The notes below the pieces were generated by a model. That model was not told where the DNA came from. It saw nothing but the letters and a program-made list of their open reading frames with translations, and searched no databases. Below are positions 34,901-48,900 of a stretch of 64,000 nucleotides of DNA, piece after piece. The DNA lies in NCBI GenBank assembly GCA_949752735.1, contig OX457047.1:38558741-38622740 (forward strand). Reading direction: 5' to 3'. How positions within the stretch are numbered: position 1 is the stretch's first letter; every line of letters starts with the position of its first letter. This stretch comes from Lumbricus terrestris (lineage: Eukaryota; Annelida; Clitellata; Crassiclitellata; Lumbricidae). Made by a program: the position numbers and the translations under genes.

Positions 34901-37900
34901 AAGAATGAGAGACTGAGGAGTAATGAGTTGCTAGTGCTGGAGGAAGACCAATGTTCCAAATAGATGGACAATTGGACATGTACGAGGGATGTGTGCCGGT
35001 ATGCTTCCCTTTTGTGCCATTGACTATTTTACATTTAGCTCTTATATCTTCACTTGTGCAGGTACATGCACAATTGCACATGTCTCAAGACAGAGCTAAG
35101 TACAGTGGCGCTCCAATGGAATTGTCTTGAGATGTGTTGCTTTCAACTTGATGAATAAATGGTTTATTTATTTATTTATTTTAATTCTTTATTTATTCAG
35201 TGACCATATATATATCAGAACAATAACACAAACAAGTCACTGAGGTTAGTGAAAAATAATTAAAGGTGGTTACACAGAGTAACCTAAAGAGGTTGTTGAC
35301 CCCACTGACCAAGGTTGCTACTGGTTTTAACGTCATTCCTTAATCTGTGTGTTTTGTAGACGCCTGGAGGCTGACAGGAGGTCCCTTCACTCGGTAAGTC
35401 CTCTGAGTCAGCGCAAGGGGTCGTTGTTGGACCCTCAACCCGCTGGGGACGCCCCGAAGCTGGGTCATTCTCGTCACGGGTCACTGTCGAGCCAGATGTC
35501 CAGCCTCTCCGCTTCCAGCTCATCCAGCAACCCTCCGATGGAGGAAGGTAGACTATTTTCCAGCTTTCCAGAGCAGTTTTAAATCGTAAACGAACTGTAC
35601 TTGTTATTAATGAATAATTAATGAATAATGAATAATTTATGAATAATGAATAATTAATGAATAATTAATGAATAATGAATAATTAATTAATAATTAATGA
35701 ATAATTAATGAATAATAAATGATTGTGTATCACTTTTTAGAGTGATTTTATTATAAATGATTCTTCGAAAGAAAATATGAATGTGCATACATGTATGTAG
35801 TTGTGTTTTAATTCTTCCTAAGGTCTTGGGCATTTAGAAGCATGGGGTGGGTTACAGTTGTGTCTTGTATTAAAACTGCTTGATGCCCTTCGTGGGTACT
35901 TATCAGTGCAAAGGATTGAGAATTTGCACAACAGATTTTCAATCAAGCAATCAATTGGTCGGAACTTATGTAACGTCCCTTTAAGATTGCTACTCAGAAG
36001 CGCTCCCGGCCCAGGCCGAACGATAAATGCAGTCCTCAAGTGTCGGTGAAACCGAGGACATTGTGGGAGATGTGGTGTGGTCAAGGGAAGCCTCTACCAG
36101 GTTGTTAGTTGTTTAGTGTGGTGGGTGGCGATACAGATACCAATTGTGGATGACATGATCAGGGTTCAGCCCCACCTACTTGTTTTGTGAAATAATTTTT
36201 TTTGTTGGTGAATCTATAACAAGAAGTTTTGTCCTTCAGTTGCTTCAAATTTAAAAAACCAGCGAATGCAGATTTGAACATTCATAGGCCTATCATGGCC
36301 ATTAGTTATAATTAGAAATGCAAGCATTTAATCTAATCTATACTGGTATACTAATCTAATCTAATCTGGAAGCATTCATTGTTGTCTTCCTTGAATGTTT
36401 GTATCTGCGTTTGCGTAATTTTCAATTTGAAGCAATCCATCAGCTGTGCAACTCCTTGGACATATAAATCCACATCATAGTCCAGCACCAATTTCATGAA
36501 ACAAGATGGTTTGAATTAGCCAGGTCAGATGACTTCCAGTCTTCCACCAAAGCTTTCCTTTTCCATTTTCATGGAATTCTTCATAGTTTCTGGACATCAT
36601 TGTTCGCTGTTTCCTTCTGTCTTCTCAGTGAGCTTTGCAAGAAAAAGTGTAGATATAATAATCGAATTGTTGTGATCGCATTTTGCTTGTTCCGTTTCCA
36701 GTACCTGATGACCTTTGGTCCACGTGGAAATGTCTTGTGGATGACTGGGATAACAAATCAAAACGGAAATCATTGAATCTCAAGGTGAGAATATCTTCAG
36801 CCAGCACATGCGTAGCGTATAAGGTCAGTCGTTCGTTACCAAGTGTTATTTAGCACATTTTCGATGCTGAGTACTGCTCTGAAGTGCTCCTGACCCAAAC
36901 GTGGCCAAGAAGGAGGGTTCTACAGTTGGAATTCTATTGTATTGTTTATGACCATAGATCTATAAAGCGCTTCTGTCATCAAGAGCTTTTCAGAAGTGCT
37001 CACAACGCAAGTGACCCTGAAAGAAAAGGTAGGATTTGAGGTGCAAGATGGTGGAGTGAATTGATGATGGGGGGGTACATTTCATAGAGAGGACCTATGC
37101 AGATAAAGGATCTGGAATAGAGCATATTGTAATGAGTCGTGGGAATGAATGAGCTGTATGGCCCAGAATATGTTTAGCAGAATTCGTTTAAATGATGATG
37201 ATGCTCCACTGTACTATGTACTTGCACATGAAGTTTAGATAGTTATTATAGTCCAGCTCTTTTTCTTGAAAAGTAGTCTGCCTGTTAGTTTTATTAAGGA
37301 TCACATTTCATTAAGGTTTACGTTTTGAATATTATTGCATTTAAGAAAGGAGTGCATTTCATGGGATTGCATTCTTCATGAAGGATTGCATTTATAAGGG
37401 ATTAATAAAGTAAATTGCTTTTCTTGAAGGATTGCATAAATAATTGCATTTCGAAAATGACTTCATGTTCATGAAGTATTGCATTTTGTTAAGGATATAA
37501 TTTTTAATATGTTATTTTGGTTGACAAAGATTTGTGTTGCCTTTTGTCAGGAACTGGTGCGGAGAGGGATTCCAACCCACTTCCGTGGCACTGCTTGGCC
37601 GATGCTGTGTGGCGCCCACGTCTCGGAAGACAAGGTCAAGTACTCGGAGTACATGCGGATGACCTCTCCATGCGAGAAGTTGATACGACGCGACATCGCG
37701 AGAACATATCCGGAGCATCACTTCTTCCAGGATAAGAATGGATCCGGACAGGAAATGCTCTTCAACGTCATGAAAGTAGGCATCTATGATAAACGATAAC
37801 TCTGAAGGTAAAGAAAGATAATTGTAACGATAACTCTGAAGGTAAAGAAAGGAAAATGTAACGATAACTGTGAAGGTAAAGAAAGGAAAATGTAACGATA

Positions 37901-40900
37901 ACTCTGAAGGTAAAGAAAGGAAAATGTAATGATGGCTCTGAAGGTAAAGAAAGGGAAATGTAACGATAACTGTGAAGGCAAAGAAAGGAGAATGTAACGA
38001 TAACTCTGAAGTTAAAGAAAGGAAAATGTGACGATAACTCTGAAGGCAAAGAAAGGAAAATGTAACGATAACTGTGAAGGCAAAGATAGGAAAATATCTT
38101 CGTGAGAGCTCCTCAGATGTGCATTTGTGATGCTGCGTAGCTTTTCGTTAGTAACTTGGTAATTTCTCATTTGACAATGTGAACAAAAAACTTCAGTTTC
38201 CACAATGCATTCATTGTGATTATTCCATAATAAATTTTGATTCAGTAATTAAAAAATGAAATTGCTAAGCACTTCATGACCACGGCTGTCTCATGTCTAG
38301 CTTAAATGGCATCTCGTCTTCTGTATTTGTGGGATGCAGTGGTGTAGTGGTGGGTTCGTTGCCTTGGAGCCAGAGTTTTGCAGGTTCGAATCCACCTCAA
38401 GCCGCTACGCAGGGACCATGTGCAAGTCCTTTAATTGCAATTGCTCAGCGCTTCGGCGTGAAACTCCAATTCAGTGTCTGCATTGTAGTCGGGCGCGATT
38501 CTGAGGAGAGATCTTGAAGGGGCGTTATAACAAGTGCACAAACATACATATATTACAATACTCGTGTAATTTGTGTGTTTATGAACTGCCTTTGAAATCA
38601 GCTGAACTTTTGTTTCTGTTAACGTTTTTGCAGGCGTATTCCTTGCATGATCGTGAGGTTGGCTATTGCCAGGGAACTGGTTTTATCGTTGGTCTTCTTC
38701 TGATGCAGGTTGGTCAGCGGAAATTTAGTCTTCCTGCAAAGCTTGTTAATGTAATTTTTATGCTGCAATTTATATAGCATGCTTGGTAGGTGTTGGCTCT
38801 ACCTTTTGGCTACTTTACAATGTATGCTGTCAACACAAATTCTAAACTTGTAAGTCAGAGCTTAACGTTTTTTCTGTCAACACACATACTAAGTGTTACA
38901 AAGTATGTTCAAGGTAAGTCAGAGCTTAACATGTTTTTTTAAAGCCGTTTTTAATGGTTTTGATTGTGTTTAATGCTAATTCTTATTCGTTTTTAGAGCA
39001 TTGTTATTTGTGTTTTTCCATGTTCAAAGAAATGGCTTACTAGAATCTCTTTGTCTTGCTCGACCGTACTAATGTTATTCGTAAGGGAATGAAAAGGATA
39101 ACGAATGAAAGAGCCATTGATGACTTGCAAGGCCTTCAGGCTGTAGAACTTGTGCAAACCGTAACACCTGGTTGTAGTAAGACAAGAAAAATTCTGGAAC
39201 ATTGCGCTCATGGAAAAGATGAAGCAAGATAAAAACCAACCCACGTGAAAAATCTTTTCTGATCTCGTGCTATTTGATTCGCAGGTGCGTCAAGCGCACT
39301 TGCGCAGATTGGGTTTATAAATGTACAAGGGCGTACAGAGAGTGGGTGTATAAATGTACAAGTGCATACAGAGAGTGGGTGTATAAATGTACAGGTGCGT
39401 ACAGAGAGGGGAGAGATTACAGATTTCTACATAAATGTGTAGACTAACATTAGTTCAGTCATGATCACCGTCCAAGAGGCTATAGAAGCATAACATGAAC
39501 ATGAAGATAATAATAATAAAATAATAATAATAAGACGATATATATAGCACCATAGCTCAGTTGAAACCAAAGGAAAGAGCACTGTACACGAGTTCAAAAA
39601 GTTACTGGCAATTATATGATTGTTTAAACAGATACGTCTTGAGTCTTGATTGAGATCCCTCCAGAGATGGTGCATTCTTCAAAAAATATATCTTGTTGAA
39701 AACTCCAAGTCAATGTAATTATGAATATTTTTTGATAATTTCAGATGCCTGAGGAAGACGCGTTTGCAGTTTTTGTCAAAATTATGCAATGCCTTCGCCT
39801 ACGTGAACTCTACAAGCCGAACATGGCCGAGATTGGTCTGTGCATGTTTCAGCTTGAAGCTATGATTCAAGTAAGTGCTTGCCTTTGTGATTTCTTTGGA
39901 GACTATCTGCCCAAGCATAGACAAATAATTTTCATGAGCTATATAATGCAAATATCAACGCTATAGTAAGGCTCATTTGTTATAGGGGAAATGTGACCAC
40001 ATCACGCCGCTGTTCTGTGATATCCTCCACTGGATGTCTGTTCCATTCTGCATCAATATATAATCATTCCATCTCAATTCTCTCTGCACTTATGGATGAA
40101 AGGACTGATTTTTGCATGTCATTGTTAAAAATACAATGCCAAAGGCTGGTTAAATGGCTAATTGCTTTTCATGTGCATGAAATTCAAAGTTATCACTTGT
40201 ATGAAATCATCAAAATGATACCCTTCTGCGTTACTTTTCTCAATACTTTTTCGTTCTTTTTCGTAGAATATATATTTTTAAACTATAATCTGTAATAATA
40301 TAGCAGTTGAGAAAAATCTAGATTTTGCTCGTTTTCGTGAAGCTGAATAGTCTCACCAGTGACTGGTTTTGTGCAGGTTGGTGACAAATAAACGCCATGA
40401 ATTTGTAGCATACTTTGTCTGTTTTTATTTCCAGGAACATTTGCCGGAGTTGCACAGTCACTTTCAAGTGCATGGACTTTGCGTGTCAATGTTTGCCGCA
40501 CCGTGGTTCCTCACTCTTCTCACGGCGTCCCTTCCGCTGTCTCTTGCATGTCGTGTATTTGACATATTTCTGCTAGAGGTTGGTTGTTTCTTTCGCTCAA
40601 TAAACTTCTTGTGTTTGCAGACCAATGCTGTATTATGACAAACCGAGACTTCAGTGCGCACACAATAATGTCCAAGGTTGTTCCAGGCAGTGCCTAAAAA
40701 CGTCTGTGACTTTATGTGTAAGCTGCTATCTACAGGATCTCCATGCTCTCTTTGTTCTGCTGACCGCCTTGATCTATTTGTATCTTGGTCACGAACTTCA
40801 TTAAGCCAGCATCGGGCTTTCACTATTGTGGGTCCCTCAACATAGAATTGCCTTCCCTCTGCAATTTGTAGCAGGATTCTGGTGGGGGAGGATCACCTGC

Positions 40901-42872
40901 ATCTCTTTTCACTGGTTCTGTCATGCTGAGAGCACTTCTGAATAGCTCTGCTGTGAGATCTTGCCTTAGACCTTAGTCCTTCCTGTGCAGATCTGCATGT
41001 TGGGCAGCGCAGTTTCTCCATTCCACTCTGTTTATCGCCACCGTCAGAAGAAATCTGCTGTGAGAAGCACTTTACAAATGTTCGTATTAGATTAGATGTG
41101 AAGCGGTTATCACCTACTGGTCTGAATCAAGAGTGTCAGAAAGTTGGATCTGGTCCGCCAAAGATGTTTTATTTCCCGCCCACAGAACCTTGCCTAAAGA
41201 CCACCGAATTTTTTCGAAAAAATAGCACATTTTTATTTTTTGCTGTTTTATGTTCATGGTTCATAATGAAAGTAAAAACTGTTGAAGAACCTCAATCATA
41301 GTTAGTTTTTGCAAGCATATTCTAGGGACCCCATCCTAGACTCATGCTGCCTGACACTCACCCTTGCTGGAAGGTATACCCACTATGGTTAAAAAAGGTT
41401 TGATACCCCAAGTCTAAATGGATGCCGTGTAACAATTGTGGAGAAATTGCATTTGAACATTTCAATTTATTTCACTTCATTTTATTTCTTAAACTATACA
41501 TTTTTACTATTTTTTGATGAACTTCTGCTTTTTCGTGCAGGGTCTTGAGATCATTTTCCGAGTCGGATTCGCCATTCTCCAGATCTTTTCCGCAGAACTC
41601 CAGACGGTGGACATGGAGGGCATGATCAAGGTGACACGCCTACATTAAATTGTTGAGAAGCTATTACGGCCAATGCCAGAGTTGTTGAAATTCTGTGTGC
41701 AGTTATCCATTTATCTAACTTGACTTCCCGTGATTAGTACTTGTGTTTCGATCGCCGATAATGTTTCGCAATAGTTTCTATTAGCGCAAAACATGGATAT
41801 GAGGGATGCGGTGCACAAAATCAGGGACAGAGCAAGTTGAAGCGGCATGTTGAGGCCTCATCGTTGGCATATGCCTGATGGAGGAGAGACCAAGAAGAAT
41901 GTTTCTAAGGAAATTCTCCATTAAATACAAGGTCGACTGGTCTGGAATGACAACTGGGATCCCTTAGAACTGTCAAGCTCTGCGCACACTCTAAACAATC
42001 AATACGAGCACACATAGCAAAAATATATCTTCTAGTCTTGCAGAAATTTATTATCGTTTAGTCATGTTTTTTTATCATGTTTGTTGTTACTGTTCTTCCA
42101 GCACCCAATTTTTGACCACCCAACATCCTACAGGGATTATCCTGCTCTGAGGGTCACTTCCTAACGGGATTTTCTTCCCTTCAGGGGTGCACTGCGTTTA
42201 TTAATGATCAGTTTATCTTAAATTGCAATTTTTTATTTTCAACTGTTTACATTATCATCTGTACGATCACTTGGGAACAATAAAGACTGCTTTTGTCTAT
42301 AGGTGTTAAACTTTTGTTTATAGCAGTTTGTAAGTGGTATTGCACTTGCCCTTATGATTGCATCTCTGAGTAATTCAGGGAATTGCTGGAAAAACTGAAC
42401 ACATTTGTAGTTTCTCAGATTGGAAACTGCGATCCAGTAAAACAAATGAAATATAACTGTTTGAATACAATAAAAAAAAACAATGTCATGATGTATTCTC
42501 CTGATGAACCATAACAATGGACACAGGACAATAGTCGATGCTTAACTAAGTACTAAGCAAACAGGTAGAGTGCTTTGTTTTGGGATTGCTTTCTATTCCG
42601 TGAATTCAATAGTAACTATGTTTCCACCTTCAGTTGTTGCTCTCTTCTCTCCTTGACCTCTAATCCAAGTATTGACGTTTTGACAACTGACCTCTGGCCT
42701 CTCTTGCTTGTTATTCTCATATTATTCATTTGCTAATTCGTTCCTGAACTTTTTATGACTTCGTAGATTCTTCAGAAAGACCTGCCGACTCGACTGGAAA
42801 ATGAAACCGAACAACTCTTCTCGACAGCTTTTCAAGTCAAGTACAATCCTCGCAAAATGAAGAAGTGAGTTG

Positions 42873-42909
<37 letters not shown>

Positions 42910-45900
42910 TTTTCCTTTATTCAACAATCCGATTGACAGACCGCAACCGATTACAGTGTACATTCAAATGCAGTTGAAGCAGTTTACAGGAATTCAAATT
43001 ACAGAATTCATGCATAAATCTTAACTACTAACAGAACAGACAGCCTGCAATAATCGATGCTAATAGCAGCCTACAAAGCATGCCCGCACTGTACGGGGTG
43101 CGAGCTTATTACCTCTTGCTCTCTATGCCGGCGTTTTATCCATTGCACTAACGTGGCATCCCTCCCCCCATTGCTGTGTACATGTGGGTAGGTAGTTTAT
43201 GATGCATTAGTGTTATAACAGCTGTTCATTTATTATTAGTAAATTGCTGTTTTAATCAAAAGTAGGGCTATCAACAGGTCCCCGAATGCCCAGGTACGCC
43301 GGCATAGAGAGCAAGAGGTAACGAGCTCGCACCCCGTACAGTGCGGGCATGCGTTGTAGGCTGCTATTAGCATCGATTATTGCAGGCTGTCTGTTCTGTT
43401 AGTAGTTAAGAATTATGCATTCTGTAATTTGAATTCCTGTAAACTGCTTCAAGACCGACAAGAGAAGCATAATGGGCTTTAAAAGCTTTGTTAGAACTTA
43501 GGGAGAGCAATAGAGCAGGCATTGCCTGTTTCGTGTGAAGCTGTGAGTTGAAGCCAGCAATAAAAAAGCAGTCGCAGTGATGGTGCTGATGGCTGTTTGG
43601 CACCTGTACCTGTTTTTATTGTCTGCTATCTGAATAGTCTCTGATCATTGCAATAAGGGTGATTAAACTGAGGTCCTTGGATCTGCCCACCGCCTTTGGC
43701 AGCTGTGTAGGGAACTAGACAGAAGTTCCCCTGTGGAGCTCAACAGCCTCTTATAAAATTATAGCTTAGTGGGCACTGTACATATTTAATGAAATAAGGT
43801 CTTCTGCGCCTCTAAGATTCTTTACTTGGCAACAGGGGTCCTTGAGTTCTTTCCCAATGACAGACTCACGGGCCATTGGCTCCCCGCTGAATATGAGCTA
43901 GGGTGCCCGGGCCACATATTTCTACAATTTTGACAGCCCTAATCACAAGCAGTCATTGCTGTTTGACTGATTATGTGCTGGCACTTATTCAATGCAAAAT
44001 TTTAGTGACTGTGCGTATAGTTTGATGGAGAGTTTTACTTGTGCCGCTTACTATTCTAATGGCTGCCGTGTAAGAACTTTGATCAAGTCTATTTCATCCG
44101 CAGGTACTTAAGCACCATCGACTTATTTTGGGACCTGTTAATTAGAAAATTATTATTAACTAGCTGTACCCGACCACGCGTTGCTGTGGCTGAAAAAGAC
44201 TGTCCAACCCTCCCTCCCTACCTCCCTCCCCTGCCTCCTTCCCTACGTTCCTATGTACCTCCCTACCTCCCCTTCCCCCCTCCCTCCTTCCCTTCCTTTG
44301 CCACACTGCATCCCTCCAGTTTCCTCCCTCCGTCCCTCCCCTCCGTCCCTCCCCTTCCTCTTCCTCCATCCCTAGAAATATGCGCTATAGAAACACGCGC
44401 TGATGTGCGTGATAAAACGCGGTCGAAAAATGGACGGACGGATGCGTGAAAGTTGAAATAGAAATGGGTGGAATCCATCGACGTATATCGAACCAAACGC
44501 AAAGTTGTGTTTTTTTGGTCTAAAAGATTGCGCTTTCCCCCAAAAAGCATTATACAAACCCACTCGTAGTCGAATGGAACGCTTTGGTAAAATTTTCAAA
44601 ACAATCGGTGTAGAAGTTTCCGAGATCCTTGATTAGACACAAACTTTTTACATTTTTATTTATATAGATTAGAAAATCATTCATATTTCGTGAGCTGTAA
44701 TTGTTTTCATAATGATAATTTAGAGACTTTTACAAAAGTGCCTCAAACAGCCTAAGTCACTGTAACCTCATTCGCAGGTGTGCATAGGTGTGCACAGTGT
44801 GTGATTCAAGCTGATAATGATGGTAAGGTCAGGTTTGATGCCAGATAAAGGACATGGCAGTTAGCCAACAATCAGGCTACTGTGATGGACTGTTCTTGGA
44901 ATTCTCTCTGATCCTGAGCTGTGCTTGGAATTATAGAGAGCTCTACAAAAATTAACATATGTTGCTTGATCAGAGAGACAGATGGTGTCTGTCTGTCTAT
45001 GGTGTGTGGGTGTGTGTGCGTACGTGCGTGCGTGTGTGTGTGTATGGGTGGGTGTGGGGTGGGTGATTGAGCTTGTGTATGTGTATGTGTGTGTGTGTGT
45101 GTGTGAGTTTGCCTATCCTCGCATACTATACATGCATCTCTTTAGTCTGCACGTCTGCTTGTATGAGTCGGTCTTACTAGCTGTCTCTGTTTACTCGGTG
45201 TATGTGTGTGTATCTGTTTGTATTTGTCTGTCTGTATGTGTCTGTCTGTCTTTCTTTCTCTACCTTGGAAGGATAAATAGACAGACTTTCTTTCTGTCTA
45301 TGATACTGCCTGGACTAACTGACTCTTTCAAGATTTGTTTCTTCTTGTTTCTTGTCTGTCTGTGTCTGTCTGTCTGCCTGTCCGTCTGTCTGTCTGTGTC
45401 TAATGGCCACACTGCACACTGTCACTTTGCCTTACTGTGACCCTCTTTATATATTTAACTCTTATCTAGCATGTATTCATTTGACTACCCATGATGCACT
45501 GCAGTTTGACTGACGGCCTGCATTTATCAACCTATTTAACCTTTGACCCAGCAAAGGCATTGTAATTTTCATTTCATATGGAAATTCAGCATTGGTTCCT
45601 ATGCTTGGCGTTCAGTCACGCATGACTGCATCTGTCTATCAGTTTTAATGTGTTCAACTTGAAAGCAAAGTCCACAGCGCTCAAAGCTGTGACATCATCA
45701 CTTTCTGCTTCTCTTGTTGTACAGGCTGTGCTGTCAGATTCTTTGTGGTTTACTACCAGTACTTTTTGTATTTCATTTACCTGAGTGTTATGTCAGTACT
45801 CGTATTGCATTGTATTGCTTTGTATTGCTTTGTATTGCATTGTATCTATGAATTTATACTGCACCTCTTGCAGTGCACACTAATTGTAACCTTAACTCCA

Positions 45901-48900
45901 AATTTCTAAACTGCTAATCTAAAACTAAGCGCAGAGCACCTTTTTTTGTTCGGCTTATTTACAAATGCCAGTCTACAGGGTGCGCCAAAAAAAGTAATCC
46001 CCTACGGTTTTTAGCCCATATCTTGGCCAAAGATGCGAATTTTAAAATGAAACTTTACAGTCTTAAAGGCAATTCATATTTAAGCACAATGGTCACATTT
46101 CAACAAAATATTTCAAACAGAACAAAAGTTATATCACTTTTAGTGAGGCCACCCACCGTTTTTTGACGATTCAAAAACGAAACGCTATTTTTTAAGGTTT
46201 TTTGCTAATATCATAGCCAGAAGTAAGAATTTCAAAATGAATCTTTACAAGTTTAAAGACAATTCATATTTACACATGATGGCCAGATTTCATCAAAATA
46301 TTTCAAACACAACAAAAGTTATACCACTTTTAGTGAGGCCACCCACCGTTTTTGACGACTAAAAAACATAACGCATCAAAAAGTAACAAAAATATGATTT
46401 TATCAAGTCATATCTCAAATAACTGTTTGGAACTGAACTTGATAGTGATTCACAACTTGTGTTCAATGTGCCCACCACCAGTGCCAAAACTTCTTTTGAG
46501 TCTCTTTGCAAAGTTCTTGATGGACCCGTTGATTAATCTGACAGATTTCTTATTTACCAATTTGATTGTCATCTTGCTAAGTGACTTCTCAGTGACGTGC
46601 AGCTACGCTGGTACCCTGTTTCTTTTTTAAATAGTAATAATAATGATCATCTGACATTATCAAAGCCTATTTGATAACAATTATTTGAGATGAGACTTAA
46701 TAAAATCGTGTTTTTGCTACTCTTTGCTGCGTTACATCAAAAAACGGGGGGTGGCCTCACTAAAAGTGCCATAACTTTTATTCTGTTTGAAATATTTTGC
46801 TGAAATCTGGACATCATGTGGAGATATGAATTGTCTTTAAGCTTGTAAAATTTCATTTCGAAATTCTTACTTCCGGCCAAGATATTGCCAGAATAATTAG
46901 ATTGGTTTTTTGTTGCGTCGCGTTTTTAAATCGTCAAAAAACGATGGTTGACCTCACTAAAAGTGATATAACTTTTGTTCTGTTTGAAATATTTTGATGA
47001 AATCTGACCATCATGTGTAAATATGAATTGCCTTTAAGACTGTAAAGTTTCATTTAAAAATTCGTATGTTTGGCCGAGATATGGGCTAAAAACCGTAGGG
47101 GATTACTTTTTTTGGCGCACCCTGTAGTTCTGCTGTAGTTGTAGTCTGCCAGTGCATGTTCCATTTCTCTTTGCATTGCTCTATGGTTATAGATACTTTG
47201 TTTTGCTCTGTTTCTGTTTCGTATGCTATTATTGGTTCCCTTCCTAATTAATATTCTGTGTGCTGGTTCCCTGCTGTTCAGTTCGACATGTATACTACTA
47301 GACTTGTTACGAATGGGTTGTCGGGTGTGCAGTCTGTCACCAGCTGGTCCCCTTGCATGCAGTTGTTCGCTTAGATGGACACAGCACATGGATCTAGTTA
47401 CAAATTCTAATGTTGTGAGTCAGTCAGTAAAGGTGTCGGCCAAGTGTACACAACGCCGCGCTGGGCCCCAGGACACGCGTTTGACAAAAAAGTAGTCGAG
47501 CGTTATTATTGATACGCGTGCCAGAATTTGTTCTACAGTAATCTGTCTTGTCAGACTTATCAGCACACTTTAAATGCGCTGTCAATTCGAACAATGAGCC
47601 GTCTGAGTTGAAAATGAGTTGTGATTCTTCACCGACGTTTCTGCTTCATTGAAGCAAGGAGTTGTACAGGACCTGTGAGCATAAACAGAATAGCGTTGTG
47701 TGGAATGTCAACGAAATATCAACGTTTGCGTGAATGCTTCTTACTGGGCTATTGGACCAGTTTGCACGAACAGTGGACTAGCAAGGTTCTTCGGTTTTGT
47801 GTAGTTATAAGGTAGCGTTTGGACCAGTTTGCACAAACAGTGGACTAGCAAAGTTCTTTGGTTTTGTGTAGTTATAAGGTAGCGTTTAGTTTTAACTCGA
47901 ATGCAGGTATTTGCCCGGAAAAATCCAATTAAACGACTTCAACTTATAAGTTTGGATCATTGGATATTCGTACAAGCAATAGCAGAGAGTTTGTTCTTGC
48001 ATCTAGAACATCTGAGATAGGTTGAGCAGCGTTGGAGAGCTTTGGATACAGGTGTTATCAATTTTAATCTGCAGCAATTTGTTTGAACAGCAGAAAACAG
48101 TCTTGATTGTGTACCGCCTGAACTTAAATCTAGAACACCTGCAGTTTGTCCAGACAGTGTGAAAGACTTTTAGGAAGAAGTACGTTCAATGCCATCTAAA
48201 ATCGCGACGCATTTGTGATTTGCTTATTGAACTGGAAAATTTCAGCTGCAATCGGACCCATAATTACGAGTTGCCTTTTTGAGACTTCTCTTGACTAGCC
48301 TTAGATGCCTGTCGGGTATCTACCAAGCTTTAAACAGCTTCTCGGAACTGGAATACTTCTGAATAAAATGGTTATATACGAATTAATATAGAGACTTTGA
48401 TTCCTGCTGAAACATGTTTGCTGCGTACGAAATACTAAACTTCTGCACGAATGACTCTACAAATGGAATTGATCAATTGTCGATATTTCGGATGATATCT
48501 GCCTTTAGGGCGGAACTCGGAACAGTCTGAACCTAGTGAATATTCATTAGGCATTGGGGTTGAAGTTCATATGTCATATTAAGAGAGCTGTGCAGGAGCA
48601 GTGCATGATTAATGTGTAGCTGGTACAGTGTTTGAGGAGTAGACTTTCTGATTTGAATACTAGATGACAAGATGCAGGATGTGATGGATGAAAGATACCT
48701 CGATGATTTTGAGTTTGGGTAAGAAGATTTTTGAAATTATTGCTTACATTCCGTTTTTCAGGTTCGGAAAGGTGGATATTGAGGGCTAAACAGAGGGTCA
48801 CAATGCTTGGAAAGGTTGATATTGAGGTGTAAAATGATTGGAAGGTTAAATTGATTGGAAATGTCAATATATAGAGGGTTGAATGTTGATTGGAGAGGTT

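Noticed and set aside
35394..35399. Alternative end of EVI5 exon 2 at an internal GTAAGT
   Set aside because: Using it would break the phase into exon 3 and drop the conserved Ser-rich linker, so the 35547 end was preferred.
44982..45440. 152-codon ORF rich in Val/Cys
   Set aside because: Translation of TG and CTGT microsatellites.
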